Counted from the stretch's first letter, positions 49,501 to 58,471 are shown. The stretch is DNA of 64,000 bases from an uncultured Clostridia bacterium (GCA_934621505.1 CAKTUU010000003.1:62001-126000); one strand, 5' to 3'. The notes: generated from the letters alone by a model not told the origin. Translations and numbers: made by a program.

Positions 49501-49673
49501 TGGCCGATATGGGGACGGCCGTTGGCCGTGGGCGGGCCGTCAAAGAAGGTAAAGCGCTCTGCGCCGTCATTCCTGTGGAAGCTCTTTTTCACGATGTCGT
49601 GTTCCTTCCAGAAGTCCAACACCGCTTTTTCGCGCTCAACGAAATTCATGTCTGTGGGAACCTTGCGATACAT
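46560..49673 (-). CDS. ileS: Isoleucyl-tRNA synthetase, long (type 2, eukaryote-like) form
   Basis: The 1037-residue enzyme charges tRNA-Ile. The ATP site HIGH is His55-Ile-Gly-His58 in GPPTANGRPHIGH and KMSKHLGN is near residue 591. The CP1 editing domain lies between them. GWDTHGLPVE, IEAYGIEPFIKKCKESVW and the extended C-terminal part mark the long type 2 class rather than the about 930-residue bacterial type 1. Type 2 enzymes are generally insensitive to mupirocin. The ATG at 49673 follows AGGAGG and is preceded by a T-box leader. Confidence 0.95.
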   Translation of the reverse strand: MYRKVPTDMNFVEREKAVLDFWKEHDIVKKSFHRNDGAERFTFFDGPPTANGRPHIGHIETRAIKDLIPRFQSMKGKDVLRKAGWDTHGLPVELEVEKQLGLDGKPQIEAYGIEPFIKKCKESVWKYQHEWEEMSDRVAYWADMEHPYITYKDDYIESEWWSLKKIYEKGLLYLGHKIAPYCPRCGTALSSHEVAQGYKNVKETSAFVLFKVKGEDAYLLAWTTTPWTLPSNLALCVNPHDTYCRITVEGKHYIMGKALIASVFGGKDVQIDAEMPGVALKGMEYEPLFDFAVGKLDKPAWYVICDEYVTMTDGSGIVHIAPAFGEDDNRVCRENDIPFVNFVDTQGCMTADTKWPGVFVKDADKLVLEDLKERGLLFAAVPFAHDYPFCWRCNTPLLYYPRPTWYIKMTAVRDQLVANNRTINWLPDNIKEGRMGTWLENVHDWGLSRERYWGTPLPIWRCEEGHIHVIGSRQELKEMAIGPVADDLELHRPYVDAVQIRCPECGKPMTRVTDVIDCWYDSGSMPFAQWHYPFENREIFEKRFPANFISEAIDQTRGWFYTLEAISTLLFDRAPFENCIVMGHVQDAEGRKMSKHLGNVVDPWSVLNKQGADAVRWYFYTASAPWLPSRFSDEAVNEGQRKFMSTLQNTYAFFVLYANIDNFDPKDHPLDKVNLTLMDKWILSRLNSTIQDVDDNLSQYHIPEAARAITDLVDDLSNWYVRRCRERFWGKGMDDTKEAAFATLYHVLVTLSKVIAPFVPFMAEDIYQNLVVSVNPAAPESVHLCDFPVVDAAMVDENLNRQMAALREVVSLGLSCRAAANLKVRQPSACLYVKGTRFDQAFRELAEDELNVKNVVFTEDARAFTTYNLKPQMRTLGPKYGKLLGRIGQKLKELDGNDVVDTFTRGENVTFTLDDTQVVLTKDDVLTESTQKPGFSAQMDDQVTVVLDCNLTPELIREGFQREVVSKLQNMRKDAGFEVSDRIVVAYQADDELAAAIEAGRDFIMRSVLAVEMNRADNDGTQWDINGKKAVLSVSRA

Positions 49674-49689
49674 TGGGGAAGCAACCTCC

Positions 49690-49953
49690 TTTGCGTACTT
49701 CGGGGCAAGAAAAAACCGCCCCGTTTTGTAACGGGACGGAAAAAAGCGTTTTTCCGCGGTACCACCCATTTTGACGGCGCATCGCCGTCCACTCGTTCCA
49801 GCCCTGTCACGGGAGCGCCCGATCCGCCCTTGGCCCAAGGCCGTCAGGCGAATCGCTCCGGGGTGATCTGACGTCTCAGGCAGCGCCCGGCTTGCACCAA
49901 ACCCGGGCTCGCTTTGGAAGCCTGTTCAGACATCCGTCCCCATCATCGCGGAT
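49690..49953 (-). promoter_or_regulatory. T-box riboswitch of ileS
   Basis: The T-box core TGGGTGGTACCGCGG is at 49768-49754. The downstream terminator stem (49739-49730 with 49725-49716, one G-U pair) is followed by T6. In stem I the apical GTTTGGTGCAAGCC motif is recognisable, and a probable specifier ATC (Ile) is at 49867-49865, in AGATCACC. Uncharged tRNA-Ile should stabilise the antiterminator and switch ileS on. A promoter precedes it: TTTACA (49988-49983), 17 bases, TATGAT (49965-49960). Confidence 0.93.
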
Positions 49954-50015
49954 ATGAGTATCATAGCATATTTGCACCCCGTTGTAAAGGCATGAAAACG
50001 CAAGATTTCCCCGCT

Positions 50016-50651
50016 TCAGGGGATCAGATTCAGCATATCCTCCTCGTTGTTCACGTCCACAAAGCTGTCCGGCACCTGGCCTACAATAATGCTTTCCGCC
50101 ACGGGGATAGAGCTGTTTACATCCACCATCTGCGACCCCATGGGCACCACCAGGCACACGGTGGTGCGCAGGGTTAAAAGGATTTTATGCCGCGTCTGGT
50201 TGATGCCTGCGGACTCAAACTCCGACTGAAAGCTGGTGTGTACCGCGCCAACCGGCAAAATCTGCACTGAAACACGCGGTCCAAAGCCGGACAAAAACCG
50301 AATGCCCAGCGCCGCGCCCAGGGGCACCTCCACAAACTGGTTGTCATAGCTGTTTAATTCCTGCTCCGCCAGCAGGGCGGTTTTGGCCGCCAGTTCATTC
50401 ATACGCATGGTATTGGCCTGCAGCATGGTTACCTGTCCCTGGCTGTCCAGGCGGGTGTCCATCAGTTCACCATAGGCAATGCCCCCGTCTATCAGCTGGC
50501 TGACGGCATGGTTGACCGTTTCCACCGCCATGGAGTAGGCGTTGGCATAGGCCATGTCCAGCATGGTCTGGCTCAGGTTCTGCTCCATCACAATCAGTCC
50601 CGCGGCCGCCAGCAGCAGCGACAGCAGAATCAGCCGCCCCTTTTTTCCCAA
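50016..50651 (-). CDS. yunB: Sporulation protein YunB
   Basis: The 211-residue protein starts at a TTG (50651) with GGGAGG 9 bases upstream. No ATG lies in a suitable place, and a longer frame would run into the divergent promoter region. One N-terminal membrane helix (LILLSLLLAAAGLIVME) precedes the YunB domain: ANAYSMAVETVNHAVSQLI, MQANTMRMNEL-like segment, VPLGAALGIRFLSGFGPRV, and the TVCLVVPMGSQMVDVNSSIPVAESIIVGQVP end. YunB is a conserved spore-formation protein in Bacillus and Clostridia. Confidence 0.88.
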   Translation of the reverse strand: MGKKGRLILLSLLLAAAGLIVMEQNLSQTMLDMAYANAYSMAVETVNHAVSQLIDGGIAYGELMDTRLDSQGQVTMLQANTMRMNELAAKTALLAEQELNSYDNQFVEVPLGAALGIRFLSGFGPRVSVQILPVGAVHTSFQSEFESAGINQTRHKILLTLRTTVCLVVPMGSQMVDVNSSIPVAESIIVGQVPDSFVDVNNEEDMLNLIP

Positions 50652-50812
50652 TGGTTTCGCCTCCCTTCCCCTGCTATGCTTATGCTTGCGATCTGACAAA
50701 AAACACCGGCGGATTGTTACAGCACGACCTATGCAGCCCGCCGGATTGTATGGTATACTACAGAGGGCGCATCCCACACGCCCGCTTTTGATTTTCTGGG
50801 GGAGGGAACAAC

Positions 50813-53545
50813 GTGTATCAACAGCCCATGAATCATAACGAGCCTGCGTTTTATGAAGAAGAAAATCCTTCCTGGAAGGATTATGCCGATATGCCTTCAG
50901 AGCCGCCGAAAAAGCGCACCATTTTTAAGCCGCGCCTGACCAAGCCCAATTTTGTGGTGTCCGTGCTGGTAAACGCGGTACGGCTGGTTCTGCTGCTGGC
51001 GGTGCTGTGCGGACTGGCCCTGGGCGGCGTGGTGCTGGGCATTGCCAAGGGCTATATGGAAACAGCCCCCACCCTGGACCTGGCGCTTTTGGACGCCCAG
51101 GACAAAACATCCTTTCTGTACGATTCCCAGGGCAACGTAATTACCGACTATAAGGGTACGGAAAACCGCATCATGGTGAACATTTCCCTGATGCCGGAGC
51201 AGCTGCGCAACGCCTTTGTAGCCGTGGAGGACGCCCGCTTTTACACCCATAACGGCATCGATATCAAGCGCATTATCGGGTCCTTTGTGCAAAACTTTGT
51301 ATCCGGCACCCAGCAGGGCGGCTCCACCATTACCCAGCAGCTGATCAAAAACACCGTTCTGTCCAGCGAGCAAAGCTACAAGCGCAAAATTCAGGAAGCC
51401 TATCTGGCCATGCAGCTGGAAACCAAATATACCAAGCTGCAAATTCTGGAATACTACTTAAACACCATTTATCTGGGCGAGAACTATTACGGCGTGCAGG
51501 TGGCGGCTCAGGGCTATTTTGGCAAGGAGCTGAACCAGCTTACCCTGCGGGAATGCGCCATGCTGGCGGGCCTGACCAACAACCCCTATTACTACAACCC
51601 CCGCCGCAATTTTTACACCCGCACCTCTGAAACCACCGATTACAAAAAGCTGACCAACGACCGCACCGACTATGTGCTGCGCTGCATGTATGAAAACCAG
51701 TTTATCACCCAGCAGCAGTACCAGGAGGCCCTGAACCAGGCCACCGCCAACGTGCTGGAAACCTCCGCCACTGAAGGCGACGGCATGTATAAATACGCCC
51801 ATTATGTGGAATATGCGGTTCAGGATATTGTGGACTGCTTCCTGAAGCTGCGCCAGCTGGAGGATACCACTGAAAACCGCTATAAGATGGAAAACGAATT
51901 GCGCACCGGCGGCTATCATGTAACCCTGGCCATTGATACCAGCATTCAGGAAACGGTGGAAAGCACGCTGGAAAACTGGAACAATTACCCCTCTTTGCGC
52001 GACCCCAGCGACAAGGTGTACCGCACCCTGAAAAGCGACGGCACCTACGACGAGATTGTGCAGCCCCAGGCGGCGGCTGTAGTGCTGGATTACCGCACCG
52101 GCGAACTGAAGGCCATTGTGGGCTCCCGTACCCGGCCCACCGCCCGCAAAACCCTGAACCGGGCCACGGATATGAAAATGCCCGTGGGCTCTACCATCAA
52201 GCCCATCGCCGTATACGCCCCCGCTCTGGAAATGGGCTATTCTCCCGCCAGCGTGGTATACAACATTCCCGTGCCCATTTCCGGCTGGACCGGCTCCGAC
52301 GGCAAGGACAGCTGGCCCAAAAACTATGACGGCCGCTATTCCGGCCCCGTTACCCTGCGCAACGCCATGCGCCGCAGCCTGAACGTGGGCGCTGCCCAGA
52401 CCCTGATGACCATGGTAGGCGTGGACCGGTCCGCCGATTTTCTGATGCGCATGGGTGTGGACCGGAAAAACATCGATGTAACGCCCTTTGGCCTCTCCCT
52501 GGGGTCCAGCGGCATCACGCCCCTGCAGCTGGCGGTAGCCTACGGCGTGCTGGGCAATGGCGGCGTTTATCAGCAGCCCATTTCTTTCCTGGGCATTTCC
52601 GACAGCAACGGCAATGTGGTTTACGACAGCCGGGCCCAGCAGGAAAAGCGGCAGGTATTCCGTCCTTCCACCGCGTGGATGGCCGTGGATATGATGAAAA
52701 CCGTTGTGCAAAGCGGCACCGCCACCGGCGCCAAAATGAGCGGACAGACCGTTGCCGCCAAAACCGGCACCAACAGCGACCAGCGGGGCGTTACCTTCTG
52801 CGGCATGACCGGCTGGTATGTATCCTCCATCTGGGTAGGCCACGACAATTACAAGCCTCTTTCCTCCAAATCCACCGGCAGCAACGGCGCGCTGCCCATC
52901 TGGAAAAGCTATATGGAGCAAATCCATAAGGGATTAAGCAACCGGGATATCATCGAAGCCTCCGCCGAGGAGGTGGGCCTGGTGGCCGCCACCACCTGCG
53001 CCGTCAGCGGCCAGCTGGCTACCGACGCCTGCTATAACGACGCCATGGGCTATGGCGTTGTGACCGATTACTGGTACGGCCCCACCGTGCCTGCCGTGTC
53101 CTGCCAGATGCATCAGGCGGTCACCGTCTGCGCTGAAAGCGGCTATCTGGCTACGGAATACTGTCCCAATACCACCACCCGGGGCATGGTGGTGATTCCC
53201 AACGGCCACCCCCTCAGCGCTTATGTAAACGACAGCCAGTACGGACCGGTCATCGCGGAATATCTGGGAACGGCCCAGGGGCTGGGCTACTGCCCCTACC
53301 ATACCAGCTACAACAGCGGCGGTCAGGACGATTACGGCGATAATACCGGTCTTGTATCCGATGCGCGCCAGCTGCTGCAAAGCGCTTACGACCTGATGAG
53401 TACCATGGACGGCTCGTCTTCCGCTTACCTGAACATTCAGCAGGCCGCCAGCTATCTGGAAAGTCTGCTGATGAGCAACCCCGGCACATCCGACATTGCC
53501 AATGCCATGGCGCTGCTGACCCAGGCCATGGCCGGCGCCTATTGA
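50813..53545 (+). CDS. Penicillin-binding protein 1A-type transglycosylase/transpeptidase
   Basis: A 910-residue bifunctional class A PBP beginning at a GTG with GGGAGGG ahead. A cytoplasmic tail and one membrane helix (about 47-78) come first. The GT51 domain (EDARFYTHNGIDIKRI near 139, GGSTITQQLIKN) and the transpeptidase follow, with Ser460-TI-Lys463, Ser522-LN and Lys650-TG. A C-terminal extension has Cys-containing SGQLATDACYN and SGYLATEYCPN repeats, then a helical tail. It polymerises and cross-links peptidoglycan outside the membrane. It is divergent from yunB. Confidence 0.95.
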   Translation: MYQQPMNHNEPAFYEEENPSWKDYADMPSEPPKKRTIFKPRLTKPNFVVSVLVNAVRLVLLLAVLCGLALGGVVLGIAKGYMETAPTLDLALLDAQDKTSFLYDSQGNVITDYKGTENRIMVNISLMPEQLRNAFVAVEDARFYTHNGIDIKRIIGSFVQNFVSGTQQGGSTITQQLIKNTVLSSEQSYKRKIQEAYLAMQLETKYTKLQILEYYLNTIYLGENYYGVQVAAQGYFGKELNQLTLRECAMLAGLTNNPYYYNPRRNFYTRTSETTDYKKLTNDRTDYVLRCMYENQFITQQQYQEALNQATANVLETSATEGDGMYKYAHYVEYAVQDIVDCFLKLRQLEDTTENRYKMENELRTGGYHVTLAIDTSIQETVESTLENWNNYPSLRDPSDKVYRTLKSDGTYDEIVQPQAAAVVLDYRTGELKAIVGSRTRPTARKTLNRATDMKMPVGSTIKPIAVYAPALEMGYSPASVVYNIPVPISGWTGSDGKDSWPKNYDGRYSGPVTLRNAMRRSLNVGAAQTLMTMVGVDRSADFLMRMGVDRKNIDVTPFGLSLGSSGITPLQLAVAYGVLGNGGVYQQPISFLGISDSNGNVVYDSRAQQEKRQVFRPSTAWMAVDMMKTVVQSGTATGAKMSGQTVAAKTGTNSDQRGVTFCGMTGWYVSSIWVGHDNYKPLSSKSTGSNGALPIWKSYMEQIHKGLSNRDIIEASAEEVGLVAATTCAVSGQLATDACYNDAMGYGVVTDYWYGPTVPAVSCQMHQAVTVCAESGYLATEYCPNTTTRGMVVIPNGHPLSAYVNDSQYGPVIAEYLGTAQGLGYCPYHTSYNSGGQDDYGDNTGLVSDARQLLQSAYDLMSTMDGSSSAYLNIQQAASYLESLLMSNPGTSDIANAMALLTQAMAGAY

Positions 53546-53562
53546 GCAGAGAGGCTTTGCTT

Positions 53563-54003
53563 ATGCCCTGGCTGAATGTTTACGGCTTGCTGATGATTGC
53601 GGTGATGATGATTCCCAACATCCTGTTTGCCATGAAATGCAAGGATGGCTTTGAAAACCATTTTACCAACCGCTGGGTGGAGTTTTTGGAACAAATCGGC
53701 CGTTTTGGCTGCTTTGGGTTTATGATCTTTACCATTCCCGGCATGGCGCTGGGGTGGGTAAACCATTCCGCCTTTGCGGCCTATCTGGCTGTTGACGGGT
53801 TGTTGCTTGCGGCTTACTGCGTTATTTGGGCCGTGGGGAAAGGTCGGCGTTTTCGCGCGCTGGCCCTGTCCATTCTGCCCTCCCTGCTGTTTTTGTTTAG
53901 CGGAGTCATGACCCGCGCCCCATTGCTGGTGCTGTCCGCGCTGCTCTTTGCGCCCTGTCATATTTGGATTTCCATTACAAACGCAAAGGAGAACCGTCGA
54001 TGA
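53563..54003 (+). CDS. Small four-pass membrane protein of unknown function
   Basis: A 146-residue hydrophobic protein with about four membrane segments (NVYGLLMIAVMMIPNILFAM; FGFMIFTIPGMALGWV; AAYLAVDGLLLAAYCVIW; LALSILPSLLFLFSGV) and a short basic C-terminus. I do not recognise a family name. The ATG at 53563 with GAGAGG ahead is preferred over a TTG at 53542 that overlaps the PBP stop. Its stop overlaps the next ATG, so it is coupled to the GNAT gene. Confidence 0.7.
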   Translation: MPWLNVYGLLMIAVMMIPNILFAMKCKDGFENHFTNRWVEFLEQIGRFGCFGFMIFTIPGMALGWVNHSAFAAYLAVDGLLLAAYCVIWAVGKGRRFRALALSILPSLLFLFSGVMTRAPLLVLSALLFAPCHIWISITNAKENRR

Positions 54004-54437
54004 TTCGTCCGGCCGCGCAAGCCGACCTGTGCCGCATCGCGGAAATTCTGGTCTTTAACAACCGGCTCCACTATTACCCGATTTTTCAGGACGCCGCCTA
54101 TTCCTTCGGAGAGATGCAGGTAACCCATGTGATGGCGCGGTATACCCCGGACCGTCTGAGCCGCACTTGGGTTTATGACGACGGCGTTGTCAAAGGAATT
54201 GTGCAAATCCATTCCGGCGAGGTAGAAAAGCTGTATGTAGAGCCCGCCTTTCAAAATCAGGGCATTGGAGCGGCGCTGTTGGGCTTTGCGGTAACCAGGC
54301 ACGGAGCGCGTTTTTTGTGGGCGCTGGAAAAAAACAAAAAAGCCGTTGCTTTTTACCGGCGGCACGGCTTTGATGTCACAGGGGAACGTAAATTGGAAGA
54401 AGGAACCAACGAATATCTGGTTTTGCTGAAACGGTAA
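54000..54437 (+). CDS. GNAT-family N-acetyltransferase
   Basis: A 145-residue acetyltransferase: IRPAAQADLCRIAEILVFNN at the start, LYVEPAFQNQGIGAALLGFA as the acetyl-CoA loop (about residues 79-97), then LEKNKKAVAFYRRHGFDVTG. This is the simple RimI-like layout. The acceptor is unknown. It overlaps the membrane-protein gene upstream and ends 3 bases before the element at 54441. Confidence 0.88.
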   Translation: MIRPAAQADLCRIAEILVFNNRLHYYPIFQDAAYSFGEMQVTHVMARYTPDRLSRTWVYDDGVVKGIVQIHSGEVEKLYVEPAFQNQGIGAALLGFAVTRHGARFLWALEKNKKAVAFYRRHGFDVTGERKLEEGTNEYLVLLKR

Positions 54438-54440
54438 AAA

Positions 54441-54646
54441 ATGCCCGGCAGTTTTTCTGCCGGGCTCAGCGTGTTGAAAAACCGGAGGTGCAGGAGGCAC
54501 TGCCTCCTGCCAGGGTTTCAGGGGCAGCGCTCCTAAGCCTTGTGCCACACCTCTTTGCCCGCGAACCAGCGCAGCGTTGTTCGCGGGCGCGGCATCCTGG
54601 CCGGTGTTTGGCAACGCTCTATGCCCGGCAATTTTTCTGACGGGCC
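54441..54646. mobile_element. Intergenic element B flanked by duplicated terminator hairpins
   Basis: Two near-identical 25-base hairpin copies (54441-54465 and 54621-54645, two differences; stem GCCCGGCAG/CTGCCGGGC) enclose a core of about 155 bp. It begins TCAGCGTGTTGAAAAACC and ends GTTTGGCAACGCTCT. The core differs from that at 17185-17339 at only about 13 positions. Internal hairpins include GCAGGAGGCA-C-TGCCTCCTGC and GCCCGCGAAC/GTTCGCGGGC. The right copy has a decayed stem, suggesting an older insertion. Confidence 0.7.
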
Positions 54647-54652
54647 ATATTT

Positions 54653-55534
54653 TTAATCCAAGGTTTGCATTTTGTATCCGCAGGTGTAGGCCCGCCCAAC
54701 GCCCAGGTCCACATGATAGGGCTTATCCTCAAAACGGCCGGTTTCGTTGGCGTAGGCCGGGCAGCCCTGCCAGGGCTCCAGGCACAGATAAACGCCATGC
54801 TTTTTCGGCATGGTCCAGATGGCCAGCACCTCCATGTCAAAGCTGAAACGGATGCCCTTGCCCGTGTCCTTATGCACCAGGTCCACGCTGCGGCTGTTCA
54901 GGCCGGGGAAAATATAGGTGTCCAGGCGCTCAAACTCCGCCTTTTCCAGGCGGAAGGTGCGCCCGTCCGGGCCCAAATCCACAGGCTCGGTGTCCGTCAG
55001 GGTATGGCCGGGGCCTGCGCAGCGGGTGGTTTCCCCCTTTTCCGGCTTGGCAAAGCGCACCACATAATCCTCAAAGCGCTCCCCCTCCTTCATGGGGCAG
55101 GCAAAGGCCGGATGACCGCCGATCAGGAAGGGCATCGTCCGGGAGGAATGATTTTCCACCGTAAAACGGGCCTCAAATCCATCCGGCAAAAAGCGGTAGG
55201 TAACGCTCAGCGCAAAGTCAAAGGGATAAACCTTTTTGGTTTCCGCGTTTTCATGCAGGGTCAGGGTGATAAAATCCTCCCCCTGCTCCGTCACTTCAAA
55301 TTCCTGATCCCGGGCAAAGCCGTGCCGGGGAATGGGATAGACAACCCCGTCAATGCTGGCCTGATTGTCTTTTAATCCGCCGATTGCCGGAAACAGCACC
55401 GGGGCCACGCCCTTCCAGATTTCCGGGTTGCCGCTCCACAGGCGGTCCCGTCCGTCCGCCGTGCGGAAAGCCCGCATTTCCCCGCCATGGGTGTCAATTT
55501 GCATTTCCGCGCCCTGATAGGTTAGCTGAATCAT
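54653..55534 (-). CDS. Aldose 1-epimerase family protein
   Basis: A 293-residue galactose-mutarotase-fold protein of the LacX-like group: IQLTYQGAEMQIDTHGGEMR at the start, ETKKVYPFDFALSVTYRFL, the conserved IGGHPAFACPM with its histidine, and EPWQGCPAY near the end. It would interconvert sugar anomers or related hexose derivatives; the substrate is not predictable. The ATG at 55534 follows GGAGGA and overlaps the stop of the membrane protein upstream. Confidence 0.88.
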   Translation of the reverse strand: MIQLTYQGAEMQIDTHGGEMRAFRTADGRDRLWSGNPEIWKGVAPVLFPAIGGLKDNQASIDGVVYPIPRHGFARDQEFEVTEQGEDFITLTLHENAETKKVYPFDFALSVTYRFLPDGFEARFTVENHSSRTMPFLIGGHPAFACPMKEGERFEDYVVRFAKPEKGETTRCAGPGHTLTDTEPVDLGPDGRTFRLEKAEFERLDTYIFPGLNSRSVDLVHKDTGKGIRFSFDMEVLAIWTMPKKHGVYLCLEPWQGCPAYANETGRFEDKPYHVDLGVGRAYTCGYKMQTLD

Positions 55535-57093
55535 GCTTCTTCCTCCTTCGGTAAATAGATCAGCGCCAATACGCTGGCAATGGAAATCGTCATGGTAAAC
55601 TGAAAGAACCGGGCGTCGTTGCCGCACAGCAGCGCCATGGTGCCCAGGTTGTACGCCAGCGTCGGGAAGGCCAGGGTCAGGCTGGCTGCGCCGCTGCGCC
55701 GCAGACTCCATAGGGTTACCAGCAGCAACAGCAGCATCTGCACGCCGATATTCTGCGTCAGCCAGCGGACAGGCGCCCACTGCATGGGCGCGTCCAGCAC
55801 ATCCAGCGCGGCCTGACCCAGCCGGTTCAGCCGCCGGTTGGTATAGGCCGCTTCTCCAATCTGTCCGCCATTGCCAACCGGCGTATAGCCTTTGTTTTGC
55901 CCGCTGATATCCCACACCAGCTCCGTCAGCCCGTTCACCGCTTCAAACGCCGTGCGGGGCGCGTTCGCAGCGCTGCGCAGCGCCATGCCCGCGATTTGTC
56001 CAACCGGCATATCCCGCACATATTCTCTGGCATAGGTAAACTTGATGCTGTTGTAATTATGCAGCTGATAGATCTCCCGCCAGTCATCGCCGGGGGATAA
56101 TTCCCGCAAAAAAGCGTCGGCCTGCGGGTCCAGCCTGTCCGGCTCACTGGCGCGGATGTCCCACAGCACCGTCATGGGCACGCCTACGCTTTCCTCCGTA
56201 AAATTGGAAGGGTACACCACGTCCAGCGCCCCATACAGCGGCCCCTGCACCAGCAGCAGGACCGCCGCCATCACCCCGGCGGAAAGCAGGGTCTGCCTGC
56301 GGCAGGCCCGATAGGCAAAAAAGACGCAAACCAGCAGCACCAGCGTCCACATCATGCCATTTTTGCGCACCAGGCCCGTATAGGCCAGCAGCAGCCCAAA
56401 AGCCAGGGCATGCCAGGGATTTTTCAGCCACCTGCCACGGCTGTACAGCAGCCGGATGGACTGGGCGCACAGCACGACAATACCAATGGTCATCGCCGCG
56501 TCCTTGCCCGCGTACATCAGGGGATTGCGCACCGGTTGGCTCAGACACACCAGCGTATGGGCGCACAGCGCCAGCCAGGCGGGCACGCCGCTGCGGTGCA
56601 GCACATGGGTCAGGTAAGAAAGCGCCAGGGAAAACACAACGATTTGCACCGCCACCGCAAAGGGGTAGCTGTCCCTTACACGGCTTACCAGCCATAACAG
56701 CAGCGTATGAAACACCGGATGCCAGTTATTGAACTCTCCGCTGTGGGCCTGCTGCCACTGGTTGGCCACATCATAATTGACCCCGCCGGGATAGCAGGCG
56801 GCAAACGCGCAGCCCAGCACCGCCAGGCTGATGACCAGCGCCGCCCCAAACACCCAGCGGCACCGCTCCCCCGCTTTGGGCGCAGGCAGCGCCGCCAGAC
56901 GGTTGCAGGCGCGGGTTAGAAAAAAATACAGGCCAACGCTCAGCGCTGCAAAACACAGCAGCGCGGCGATGGTCTGTACTTTGTTGATAAACAGCTTGCT
57001 TCCGGCCAAATAGGTAATATACGCGATGTACGCCGCCAGACAGACGGCGCAAATCACAAACCAGTTTCGTTGGGCGCGGGTTTCAGGCTTCAT
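55531..57093 (-). CDS. Polytopic membrane protein, DUF6020-like / GT-C-type
   Basis: A 520-residue protein with about eleven hydrophobic segments. The stretch ACYPGGVNYDVANQWQQAHS plus NNWHPVFHTLLLWLVSRV is typical of large membrane proteins of the DUF6020/GT-C glycosyltransferase type, with an acidic loop after the first segments. A long extracellular loop (about 285-410) precedes the last helices. It may transfer sugars on the outer face using lipid-linked donors, but this is inference from fold and topology only. It is coupled to the epimerase gene. Confidence 0.7.
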   Translation of the reverse strand: MKPETRAQRNWFVICAVCLAAYIAYITYLAGSKLFINKVQTIAALLCFAALSVGLYFFLTRACNRLAALPAPKAGERCRWVFGAALVISLAVLGCAFAACYPGGVNYDVANQWQQAHSGEFNNWHPVFHTLLLWLVSRVRDSYPFAVAVQIVVFSLALSYLTHVLHRSGVPAWLALCAHTLVCLSQPVRNPLMYAGKDAAMTIGIVVLCAQSIRLLYSRGRWLKNPWHALAFGLLLAYTGLVRKNGMMWTLVLLVCVFFAYRACRRQTLLSAGVMAAVLLLVQGPLYGALDVVYPSNFTEESVGVPMTVLWDIRASEPDRLDPQADAFLRELSPGDDWREIYQLHNYNSIKFTYAREYVRDMPVGQIAGMALRSAANAPRTAFEAVNGLTELVWDISGQNKGYTPVGNGGQIGEAAYTNRRLNRLGQAALDVLDAPMQWAPVRWLTQNIGVQMLLLLLVTLWSLRRSGAASLTLAFPTLAYNLGTMALLCGNDARFFQFTMTISIASVLALIYLPKEEEA

Positions 57094-57102
57094 CGGTATA
57101 GC

Positions 57103-58422
57103 TCAGTCCTTCACGAATTCGTAGTAGATTGCCCGGATAGCGCGCTGGAAGTCCGCGCCGTCCACGCCTACCAATATACTCAATTCGCTGCTTCCCTGGT
57201 CGATCATGCGCACGTTCACATGTTCGCGGCTCAGGGCCATAAACAGGCGCGCGGCGGTGCCGGGGTTGTGCACCATGCCCCGGCCTACGGTAGCGATAAT
57301 GCCAAGATCATCATGAATGGTCAGGGTGTCCGGCTCGGTCATGGCCACAATCCGCTCAATCACCTTACCACGCACAGGCTTCAGCTCCGCCGTGGACAAA
57401 ATGACGCACAGGCTGTCAATGCCGGTGGGCATATGCTCAAAGGACAGGCCGCATTCCTCGATGGCCTGCAGCACCCGGCGGCCAAAACCCTTTTCGCAGT
57501 TCATCATGGCCTTTTCCACCGAAATCACGCTAAAGCCCAGCCGCCCGGCCACGCCGGTAATCACATCCGGGTTCTGTTCCTCCGGGGCGTTATGGGAAAT
57601 CAGCGTGCCGGTTTCCTCCGGCTGGTTGGTATTGCGGATATTGGTGGGAATGCCGTCCCGGTGGACGGGAAACACGCTGTCCTCATGCAGCACGGTAGCG
57701 CCCATGTAGGACAGTTCCCGCAGTTCCCGGTAGGTAATGTTGCGAATGGTTTTGGCGTCCGGCACCACCCGGGGATCCGCCATCAGGAAGCCGCAGACGT
57801 CCGTCCAGTTTTCATACAGGTCGGCATGAGCCGCCCGGGCCACAATAGCGCCGGTTACATCGCTGCCGCCCCGGGAGAAGGTGCGGATTTGACCGTCCGC
57901 TCCCACACCATAAAACCCGGGAATAACCGCCCGTTCCGTCCGGTTCAGAATCCCCGCCAGCTTGCTGTTGGTACGCTCGCTGTCAAAGGTTCCGTCCGGG
58001 CCAAAAAAGATAAAATCCTTGGGGTCCAAAAACGGATATCCCAGATATTGCGCCAGAATCAGGCCGTTCAGGTATTCGCCGCGGCTGGCGCAAAAATCCT
58101 CACCCGCGCCGGCCTTTACCGCCTGCTCGATGCCATCCAGCTCCCGCGTCAGGTCCATTTGCAAACCCAGCTCGGCCACAATGCCCAAAAAGCGCTCCCG
58201 CACCAGGGCAAACACTGCGGCGGCATCCTGGCCGTCCCGCTGAGCGCGATAGGTGCGGTACAGCAGATCCGTCACCTTTTCATCGCCGTCAAACCGGCGG
58301 CCCGGCGCGCTGGGCACCACATAGCAGCGGCGTTCGTCCGCCCTGATAATATCCCGTACCTTCGCAAACTGTTTGGCGTCCGACAGAGAGCTGCCACCAA
58401 ACTTTGCTACGATTTTGCCCAT
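57103..58422 (-). CDS. lysC: Aspartate kinase
   Basis: A 439-residue aspartokinase: KIVAKFGGSSLSDAKQFAKV, the catalytic IPGFYGVGADGQIRTFSRGG then SDVTGAIVARAAHADLYENW, and two C-terminal ACT domains (about 280-439; TVGRGMVHNPGTAARLFMAL). It makes aspartyl phosphate for lysine, threonine and methionine. The single-gene layout, with no dapA, asd or thrA near, fits a regulated class III enzyme. I saw no lysine riboswitch in the upstream gap. GGGAGGG precedes the ATG at 58422. Confidence 0.93.
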   Translation of the reverse strand: MGKIVAKFGGSSLSDAKQFAKVRDIIRADERRCYVVPSAPGRRFDGDEKVTDLLYRTYRAQRDGQDAAAVFALVRERFLGIVAELGLQMDLTRELDGIEQAVKAGAGEDFCASRGEYLNGLILAQYLGYPFLDPKDFIFFGPDGTFDSERTNSKLAGILNRTERAVIPGFYGVGADGQIRTFSRGGSDVTGAIVARAAHADLYENWTDVCGFLMADPRVVPDAKTIRNITYRELRELSYMGATVLHEDSVFPVHRDGIPTNIRNTNQPEETGTLISHNAPEEQNPDVITGVAGRLGFSVISVEKAMMNCEKGFGRRVLQAIEECGLSFEHMPTGIDSLCVILSTAELKPVRGKVIERIVAMTEPDTLTIHDDLGIIATVGRGMVHNPGTAARLFMALSREHVNVRMIDQGSSELSILVGVDGADFQRAIRAIYYEFVKD

Positions 58423-58471
58423 GTTCCATTCCCTCCCGGAATATGAGGAGTCCCGCGGTATGTCAAAGGAA

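Noticed and set aside
46557..49871. Open frame of over 1100 codons on the plus strand
   Set aside because: Antisense of ileS and its T-box; His/Gly-rich with no conserved motifs, while the ileS frame has HIGH and KMSK.
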